This document shows positions 57,334 through 64,000 of a DNA stretch of 64,000 nt, piece by piece. The translations under genes and the position numbers were made by a program. How positions within the stretch are numbered: position 1 is the stretch's first letter; each line of letters opens with the position of its first letter. The notes under the pieces were generated by a model. It searched no databases and had not been told where the DNA came from. It saw only the letters and a list, made by a program, of their open reading frames with translations. Source of the DNA: Gallionella sp. (GTDB taxonomy: Bacteria > Pseudomonadota > Gammaproteobacteria > Burkholderiales > Gallionellaceae); assembly GCA_028687575.1 (NCBI GenBank), contig JAQTZW010000001.1:124001-188000 (forward strand), given 5' to 3'.

Positions 57334-58671
57334 ATGGGGCGCAGCTCAAAGACAAAGAGGTTGAACATCTGGATGAACGGCATCCCGCTGGGGTACTGGG
57401 AGATCACCCGACAAGGCGAACGACTTCACTACTTCGATGAGTGGCTAACGGATGAACAAGCACGCCCTTTATCGTTGTCGCTCCCCTTCTTGCCGGGCAA
57501 TGCGCCTTGCCAGGGGCAGATCGTTACCGACTATTTCGACAATCTCTTGCCCGACAACGACGCCATTCGCCGTCGCTTGGCTATGCGTCATCAAACAGGT
57601 GGCATTGATCCCTTCCAACTGCTGGCGAAGCTAGGCCGTGACTGCGTTGGCGCAATACAACTTCTTCCCGAAGAGGAGACACCGTCGGATGTGTATGAAA
57701 TCCGGGGCGAGGTGTTGAACACAGCTCGGATTGCTCAACGACTACGCAATACCACGTCGGCTCAAGCCTTGGGGCAACATGATCACGATGAGGACCTGAG
57801 GCTTTCCATCGCGGGCGCGCAGGAAAAAACCGCCTTGTTGCGCCACGAAGGTAAATGGTGCCTGCCTCATGGAAGTACCCCGACAACGCACATTTTCAAA
57901 TTGCCCTTAGGTCTAGTCGGCCATATGCAGGCCGATATGCGCACCTCGGTTGAGAACGAATGGCTGTGCTCGAAAATTGTGAATGCCTACGAAATTTCCA
58001 TAGCGCGGTGCGAAATTGAACACTTCGAGGACCAGAAAACGCTTGTTGTCGAGCGATTCGACCGAACACCATCCAGCGATGGTAGTTGGATTATCCGTCT
58101 TCCACAGGAAGATATGTGTCAGGCAACGGGTACGTCACCCCTACGCAAATACCAGTCAGACGGCGGACCTGGCATTGCTCAGATCATGGAACTGCTTCTC
58201 GGGTCGGACCATTCTGAACAGGACCGGAGGCACTTCTTCAAGACTCAGCTCATTTTTTGGGTGCTTGCCGCCACTGATGGCCACGCAAAAAACTTCAGCA
58301 TTGCTCATCTTGCCGGGGGGCGCTACCGTGCTACGCCAATCTACGACGTACTTTCTGCCCATCCCGTGATCGGAAAAGGACGAAATCAAATTTCGCCGCA
58401 GAAAGCCAAGCTCGCCATGGCGGTGCGGGGAAGCACTAATTACTACCTGATCGAGAAAATCCAGCGACGGCACTGGATTGCCCAGGCGCAACAAGTCGGG
58501 CTTGGTGCGGCGGCGGCGGAGCAACTGATTGAAGAAATCATTGAGTCAACAGAGGCTGTGATTGATAACGTGAGCAAACTGTTGCCCGACAATTTTCCTA
58601 TGGATCTCGCAGAGGCGATTTTCACGGGAATGAAAAGGCATTGTGCTAAGTTGGTCACTGTTCGCAGTTGA
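57334..58671 (+). CDS. hipA: HipA-family kinase toxin
   Basis: DYFDNLLPDNDAIRRRLA, SIAGAQEKTALL, ATDGHAKNFSI. Confidence 0.93.
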   Translation: MGRSSKTKRLNIWMNGIPLGYWEITRQGERLHYFDEWLTDEQARPLSLSLPFLPGNAPCQGQIVTDYFDNLLPDNDAIRRRLAMRHQTGGIDPFQLLAKLGRDCVGAIQLLPEEETPSDVYEIRGEVLNTARIAQRLRNTTSAQALGQHDHDEDLRLSIAGAQEKTALLRHEGKWCLPHGSTPTTHIFKLPLGLVGHMQADMRTSVENEWLCSKIVNAYEISIARCEIEHFEDQKTLVVERFDRTPSSDGSWIIRLPQEDMCQATGTSPLRKYQSDGGPGIAQIMELLLGSDHSEQDRRHFFKTQLIFWVLAATDGHAKNFSIAHLAGGRYRATPIYDVLSAHPVIGKGRNQISPQKAKLAMAVRGSTNYYLIEKIQRRHWIAQAQQVGLGAAAAEQLIEEIIESTEAVIDNVSKLLPDNFPMDLAEAIFTGMKRHCAKLVTVRS

Positions 58672-58790
58672 TGCACACCTGATACAGAAGCCCACAATTT
58701 AATCAGTCCGTGACCGCTTTCTTGCGTACTTCGGAAGTTGAGCTTGATGCTATGTGACGTGCTGTTGCTTTATCCACATAACGCCAAGCC

Positions 58791-58835
58791 AAGTATCATT
58801 CCTGATAATTCCTATTATCAGGAATGATACTTTTT
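58791..58835 (+). terminator. 18-bp perfect-stem hairpin with T-tract after hipA
   Basis: AAGTATCATTCCTGATAA-TTCCTA-TTATCAGGAATGATACTT-TTT. Confidence 0.7.
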
Positions 58836-58991
58836 GCGTTTAAGTCGGCAGTTTGCCTTTAAGCTTGGTGCAAAACCAGGTCAAAGTGCTTGAAAACATG
58901 TAATTTGTGTCTTTACTCCGAACAGTCGCCGAAGAATTTTCTGTTGCCTAATGTATGGGGGGCAGAACCGGTCAACCCAATCCCCAGCGCA

Positions 58992-59080
58992 GCGCAATAA
59001 ACTTGCCATAGAGAAGCGGATTAAACGTGCTATTGAAAAGCAATATAGACGTGCTATAGTAATGCGCAATAAACTTGCCA
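58992..59080. repeat. Operator-like direct repeats at the second Fic promoter
   Basis: GCGCAATAAACTTGCCA at 58992 and 59064; ACGTGCTAT twice between them. Confidence 0.65.
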
Positions 59081-59089
59081 AGGAATATT

Positions 59090-60637
59090 ATGTCCACCCC
59101 AAATGAAAAGCTGGCAGAGTCGTTGAAACTCTTGAAAATCGAGCAAGATCGGGGGCTGCACGTATTTCAGAGTAAAGACTTCAGTCGTGTTCATCGTGAT
59201 CGACTGGTTGCGGCAGGCTTCATGAAGGAAGTCATCAAGGGTTGGTATATCATTTCCAATCCGGCAGAGAAGGCAGGGGAGTCGACGGCGTGGTATGCGT
59301 CTTTCCATGAATTCGTTACCGGGTACTGCAACGTCCGGTTCGGCAACGACTGGTACCTGTCGCCCGAAGCATCTCTACAAAGGCACGCCGGCAACACGAC
59401 GATCCCTCGTCAACTGATGATCCACACCAGGACCGGATCAAACAACAACCTCACACTTAAATTCGAGACGGGTCTTTTTGATTACCGTTCAAAGGACTTT
59501 GCCTCCGGGGCGGATATTGTCGTCAAGGACGGGATTCGTCTGCTCTCGTTACCCGCATCGCTGGTGCGCGTGTCACCGACCTTCTTCGCGACGAACCCGA
59601 TTGATGCGCAGATCGCTTTATCGCAGATCTCGGATGCATCCGAAATCCTGGTCAAGCTACTCGAAGGTGGCAATTCGGTTGTAGCCGGACGAATCGCCGG
59701 TGCGATGCGCGCAATGGGTCGCGCCAATGAGAGTGATCGTATCGTCCGAACCATGCGTGATGCGGGTTATGCGGTCACTGAGAGCGATCCATTTCAGGTT
59801 TCGCTTGCATCATTGCCGACCCTAGCGCGAGTGGAGTCAGCGTGTGCAATCCGAATCAGGCTGATGTGGGAGGCGATGCGGGGGGAGGTGATTCGCGCAT
59901 TTCCGCCAGCACCGGGAGTGCCGGATGATGTCGGGTCCTACATCGCGGATGTCGATGACCGTCATGTCGAAGATGCCTATCATTCATTGTCAATCGAGGG
60001 CTATCGTGTGACTGAAGTGCTGATCGCCAAGATTGCATCCGGCAAATGGAATCCTGAAGAAAATAGTGACGACAAGAATGACCGCAACGCGCTGGCAGCC
60101 AAAGGCTATCATCAGGCATTTGTTGAGGTTCGCAAGAGTTTGTCGGGTATCCTGGAACGGAGTGAGCCTGGCGAGGTGATTCGGCGCGATCATCATGACT
60201 GGTACCGTAAACTCTTCGAGCCTTCCGTCATGAGCGGTATCCTTGAAGCCAAACACCTTGCTGGCTATCGTTCCTGGCCGGTATTCATTCGCTATGCCCG
60301 GCATGTTCCTCCCTCCTATGAGTCAGTGCGAGATGCCATGCCGGTTTTTTTCGATTTGATCTCGAAGGAGCCGGAAGCGGCAGTCCGCGCAGTACTCGGT
60401 CATTTTATCTTCGTCTATATACATCCTTATGGGGATGGCAACGGACGCATGGCGCGGTTCCTGATGAATGCAATGCTCGCGTCTGGAGGATACCCGTGGA
60501 CGGTCATCCATGTCGAAGATCGAGACGGTTACATGGCGGCGCTTGAGCAGGCCAGTGTGAATGGGAATATCAAGCCGTTTGCCGACTTCATCGGCACAGC
60601 CGTGCAAAGACAAATGGATAATTTGAGACGTGTATAA
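59090..60637 (+). CDS. Fic-domain protein with AbiEi-like N-terminal region
   Basis: YIHPYGDGNGRMARFLMN; SLSIEGYRVT inhibitory-type motif; N-terminal wHTH-like segment. Confidence 0.85.
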   Translation: MSTPNEKLAESLKLLKIEQDRGLHVFQSKDFSRVHRDRLVAAGFMKEVIKGWYIISNPAEKAGESTAWYASFHEFVTGYCNVRFGNDWYLSPEASLQRHAGNTTIPRQLMIHTRTGSNNNLTLKFETGLFDYRSKDFASGADIVVKDGIRLLSLPASLVRVSPTFFATNPIDAQIALSQISDASEILVKLLEGGNSVVAGRIAGAMRAMGRANESDRIVRTMRDAGYAVTESDPFQVSLASLPTLARVESACAIRIRLMWEAMRGEVIRAFPPAPGVPDDVGSYIADVDDRHVEDAYHSLSIEGYRVTEVLIAKIASGKWNPEENSDDKNDRNALAAKGYHQAFVEVRKSLSGILERSEPGEVIRRDHHDWYRKLFEPSVMSGILEAKHLAGYRSWPVFIRYARHVPPSYESVRDAMPVFFDLISKEPEAAVRAVLGHFIFVYIHPYGDGNGRMARFLMNAMLASGGYPWTVIHVEDRDGYMAALEQASVNGNIKPFADFIGTAVQRQMDNLRRV

Positions 60638-60685
60638 CTTATCGAATAGCTTGAATTCAAGGGTTTTTAGTCCGGCATCCAAATT

Positions 60686-61510
60686 ATGAATATACTGCAA
60701 CGAACTGAAATTGATCGCTTCCTCAGTTGTGGTGAGTACGACAACTCGTTTGAGATATGGCCCGGTGGCTCGTTCGTGGCTCGGGCGAAAAGCGGCAGTG
60801 CCGCACTCCGGGGTGCGCTTATTTCGGAAGTTTCTACACTGGCCGACCGGGTTTCTTTGCCTGAATGTCATAATTCTGGTTTGGACATAAATGCGCGTGC
60901 GAAATTTGCGCCTATGGTGAGAGGGCTGTTTCCACAGGTCGAGCAAACGATCATTCTCGATATGCTTGAGCATTCGGTCGTATTTCTCACGCCGATAACG
61001 ATAATTGTCACCCTTGAAAAGACGAGATGGCTCCATACAGCATGGGAGCTGGCGAACCTTTACCTTGCAAGTTTGGATGCAAAACTGCTCAGTGACACCG
61101 CGTCAGGACTTCTTGGCTTGAGCGAAGAGACGATCTGCTATGTGTCCATGAAGTATTTTGGCAACAATGATCCGTTCGACGATTACGTGATTCACGAAGC
61201 GGCCCACATCTTCCATAACTGCAAACGAGAAATGGTCGGACTGTCTGAAAGCCGTCGTCGCGAGTGGTTGCTCGAAATCGATTATGCAAAACGTGAAACC
61301 TTCGCATATGCCTGCGAAGCTTACAGCCGAATTCTTGAGTTGGGCGAAACCCGTTTAGCGCGTATTAGGCTGTTGTCAGAACTTGCCGAAGCATCGATGC
61401 CGCCCGACAAACGGGTTCAAGGGGATGAGTATGTCGATATACTTCGGGAGGCCGTCGCCGCCAGAAATGGCTGGAAACGCATTCTTGAGCGATGCTCACC
61501 ACCAAAGTAA
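60686..61510 (+). CDS. Uncharacterised putative HExxH metalloprotein linked to Fic
   Basis: YVIHEAAHIFHNC. Confidence 0.55.
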   Translation: MNILQRTEIDRFLSCGEYDNSFEIWPGGSFVARAKSGSAALRGALISEVSTLADRVSLPECHNSGLDINARAKFAPMVRGLFPQVEQTIILDMLEHSVVFLTPITIIVTLEKTRWLHTAWELANLYLASLDAKLLSDTASGLLGLSEETICYVSMKYFGNNDPFDDYVIHEAAHIFHNCKREMVGLSESRRREWLLEIDYAKRETFAYACEAYSRILELGETRLARIRLLSELAEASMPPDKRVQGDEYVDILREAVAARNGWKRILERCSPPK

Positions 61511-61540
61511 ACTGCTTTTGTGAGTGACTGTTGCCAGCGC

Positions 61541-61741
61541 TTATCGGTTGTCGTAAGGTGTCGATTTAAAATATCTTCGTGCCACGCCATCGAACCCGCC
61601 GAACCACGGAACGCTCGGCGTTTCTTGATGGATGCACGAGGCTTGAAGCAAGACGATCTGAGTGCCCTTGTCAGCGCGTTTGGCACGGCGATAGCGTTTG
61701 CGTATTGCCGCCAGATAGGCGTGTTTCTCGTGATTGTCCAT
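61541..61741 (-). pseudogene. Truncated transposase N-terminus
   Basis: MDNHEKHAYLAAIRKRYRRAKRADKGT then divergence; recalled similarity to transposase N-termini. Confidence 0.35.
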
Positions 61742-62090
61742 GTCAGTAACTCCCTGTAATTTCGGTCACCAACAATATGATGCAACGTATCCTCCTTACG
61801 CACTCCTTCGGTATCTTTTATAATTGAGGGAATTCGCTCCTAGATTCACCAGGTGACACTGGTGGTTCCCTCCTGTAAAGTGGAAACAACTTTAACAAGC
61901 GACTTAGTGTTGCACATTCAGCAAGAAAGCTGCCGTTCTCGATCAGCTAGAAGGAGACAATGCGGATATTCGACAAGCGCATCAATCACGGATATCGTTG
62001 TCGAACAGCCTCCTCCTTGACAGGTTAAATGAACGCCATTAGGATAGCGAGTAATTACTTACTTACTTGATTTATTCTTCAAGCGGGATT

Positions 62091-63260
62091 ATGTCGAAAC
62101 TTAGCTTAAAAATTGCCCTGTTAGGCCTCCTTTTTATTTCAATCTTTGCATGGGCAGTGCTAACCCAAGGGCCGCTTGCGCCCGTCAAGGTCACCAGCGA
62201 GAAGATTCAGTCAGGAAATCTTGCCGTTGATGTATTTGGTGTTGGGCTGGTTGAAGCCAGGCATAGTTACACTATTTCTTCCGTAATGACCGGCAGAATC
62301 AAAAGCCTCCTGGTTGATCAGGGCGATTATGTGAAAGCCGGTCAGGTTGTGGCTGAACTTGATCCGATTGATCTTGATGAAAAACTGGCCAGCAGTCGTT
62401 TTTTGACGGAACGTGCTGCCAATTCGATTAAGGTGGCTGAAGCGCAGTTGGCACAAGCGCAAAGTCAGGGCAAAACACTTTCTGCCACCTATAAAAGATA
62501 TAGTGAATTGCATGCAAAAGGATTTGTGAGTCAGGAATTGCTGGATGCAAAGCTGAACGAAAAAAAAGCTGCGCTGGCTGGGTTGGATGCGGCGACTGCC
62601 TCACTGGCAGCGGCAAAGCATGACTATGCCAAGACACAATCTGATGCCGTGGGCATGAGAAAGTTGCGGGATCAAACCAGACTGACGAGTCCGGTAAATG
62701 GCATCGTCACTGCAAAATCACTTGAGCAAGGCGCGATCGTTGTTCCCGGGCAAACAGTCTTTCAGTTGATCAGCCAAAATGATTTATGGATCAGGACTCG
62801 CATTGACCAGAAGCAGTCGGGCTTGCTTCGCGTCGGGCAAACCGCTGATATCGTGCTGCGTTCACATCCCCAAACACACGTACCTGGCACGGTGGCGCGT
62901 ATTGATTCGATTAGTGACGCCGTCACTGAGGAGCGCATTGTGAATGTCGTTTTTTCTGCGCCAGCGTTGAATGCCAGCCTCGGCGAATATGCTGAAGTTA
63001 CCATTAAATTACCTGTCCAGAAAAATGCACGATCCATCCCAACTGCGGCGGTCAAACGGATTAATCAACAAGAGGGTGTCTGGGTGTTGCAAAGCGGCCG
63101 GGCCAAATTCAAGCCTGTCAAAACCGGCATGTCTACACTGAGTGGCCGTACCCAAATACTGGGCGGACTAAGCGATGCTGACCAAGTGATTGTTTATAGT
63201 CAGCGGGAAATAACAGGCGACCTGAAACTAAAAGTCGTCTCGGAAATTGTGAGGAATTGA
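62091..63260 (+). CDS. HlyD-family periplasmic adaptor
   Basis: GLVEARHSYTISSVMTGRIKSLLVDQGDYVKAGQVVAELDPIDLDEKLASSR; LTSPVNGIVTAKSLEQGAIV. Confidence 0.92.
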   Translation: MSKLSLKIALLGLLFISIFAWAVLTQGPLAPVKVTSEKIQSGNLAVDVFGVGLVEARHSYTISSVMTGRIKSLLVDQGDYVKAGQVVAELDPIDLDEKLASSRFLTERAANSIKVAEAQLAQAQSQGKTLSATYKRYSELHAKGFVSQELLDAKLNEKKAALAGLDAATASLAAAKHDYAKTQSDAVGMRKLRDQTRLTSPVNGIVTAKSLEQGAIVVPGQTVFQLISQNDLWIRTRIDQKQSGLLRVGQTADIVLRSHPQTHVPGTVARIDSISDAVTEERIVNVVFSAPALNASLGEYAEVTIKLPVQKNARSIPTAAVKRINQQEGVWVLQSGRAKFKPVKTGMSTLSGRTQILGGLSDADQVIVYSQREITGDLKLKVVSEIVRN

Positions 63261-63262
63261 TT

Positions 63263-64000
63263 GTGATCAATCTCGCAAGCCGCGATATTCTGCATGGATG
63301 GGGGAAATTCGTCTTTACCGGCGTGGGACTGGGGTTGTTGATCGGCGTCACACTCACCATGGCAGGCGTATATCGTGGCATGGTGGATGATGCCCGCGCC
63401 ATGATAGACAATGCTGGTGCCGATCTTTGGGTCGTGCAGCAGGACACGCTGGGGCCTTATGCGGAACCATCCAGCATTCACGATGATGTTGCACGCGACC
63501 TGCTTGGACAGGATGGGGTCATGGAAGCGGGCAATGTGACTTACCTGACCATGCAAATCCAGCGAGGGGGCAAGGATGTCCGCATCATGCTGGCCGGTGT
63601 CGAACAAGGAAAGCCTGGCGAACCGGCTTATCTGGTGGCCGGACGCCCGATCACCCGCACACACTACGAAGCGCTCGCCGACATCAAAACCGGACTAGCA
63701 CTGGGCGAACGCATCAAAATTCATCGTCAGCAATACACGGTAGTCGGTCTGACACGACGCATGGTGTCATCCAGTGGCGACCCCATGATATTCGTTCCAC
63801 TCAAAGATGCTCAGGAGGTGCAATTCCTGAAAGACAATGATGCATTACTGAATGACAGGACGCGAACGGCCGCGAACCCTGCCTTCAATCGTCCGAACGT
63901 GCCGGGATTGCTGGATGCGGTTCTTGCAAGCCAGATCAGCAGTCATATGGTCAATGCGGTACTGGTGCATATCAAAACCGGATACAACGATCAGATCGTC
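63263..64000 (+). CDS. FtsX/MacB-like ABC transporter permease, partial (runs off right edge)
   Basis: GTG start; MINLASRDILHGWGKFVFTGVGLGLLIGVTLTMAGVYRGMVDDA...; open to window end. Confidence 0.82.
   Translation, partial: MINLASRDILHGWGKFVFTGVGLGLLIGVTLTMAGVYRGMVDDARAMIDNAGADLWVVQQDTLGPYAEPSSIHDDVARDLLGQDGVMEAGNVTYLTMQIQRGGKDVRIMLAGVEQGKPGEPAYLVAGRPITRTHYEALADIKTGLALGERIKIHRQQYTVVGLTRRMVSSSGDPMIFVPLKDAQEVQFLKDNDALLNDRTRTAANPAFNRPNVPGLLDAVLASQISSHMVNAVLVHIKTGYNDQIV

Noticed and set aside
24500-62000. Integrase or att sites of an ICE
   Set aside because: No integrase/recombinase ORF and no tRNA gene recognised, so ICE versus plasmid cannot be decided

Overview
Chromosomal or plasmid segment, probably from a betaproteobacterium (host not provable from this window). 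Three zones. (1) 0-24 kb, metal and metalloid defence: arsenosugar genes (ArsS-like radical SAM, two glycosyltransferases, ArsM-like methyltransferase), an ECF sigma factor with a zinc-finger anti-sigma, a bufferin-type DUF2282/DUF692/DUF2063/DoxX operon, thioredoxin/CcdA, a mer locus, and two unusual Cys proteins built from NPCA repeats. At least nine promoters here share a bipartite motif, TGTAAGRA-N14/15-CGACTAA, which looks like an ECF regulon. (2) 24-54 kb, conjugative element: ParDE-like TA, a partial F-type transfer set (TraN, TrbC, TraU, TraW, TraF, MobH-like relaxase), RecE/RecT-like recombination genes, SSB, primase, a 1.6 kaa methylase-helicase, RadC, ArdC-like protein, ParB and a PRTRC (ubiquitin-like/E1/E2/JAB) cassette. 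In this zone about 15 genes carry a repeated 5' leader predicted to form mutually exclusive hairpins, one terminator-like and one sequestering the SD and start codon. The leader type co-varies with the sequence around the start codon. A second repeated two-hairpin RNA with a GNRA loop and a compensatory base change (3 copies) sits ahead of three leader-bearing gene blocks. Two near-identical 25-aa membrane microproteins bracket this region. (3) 54-64 kb: Fic, HipBA, AbiEi-like-Fic plus an HExxH protein, a transposase scrap, and an HlyD/ABC exporter. Several genes have single-base frameshifts. All calls come from reading the sequence; no searches were run.
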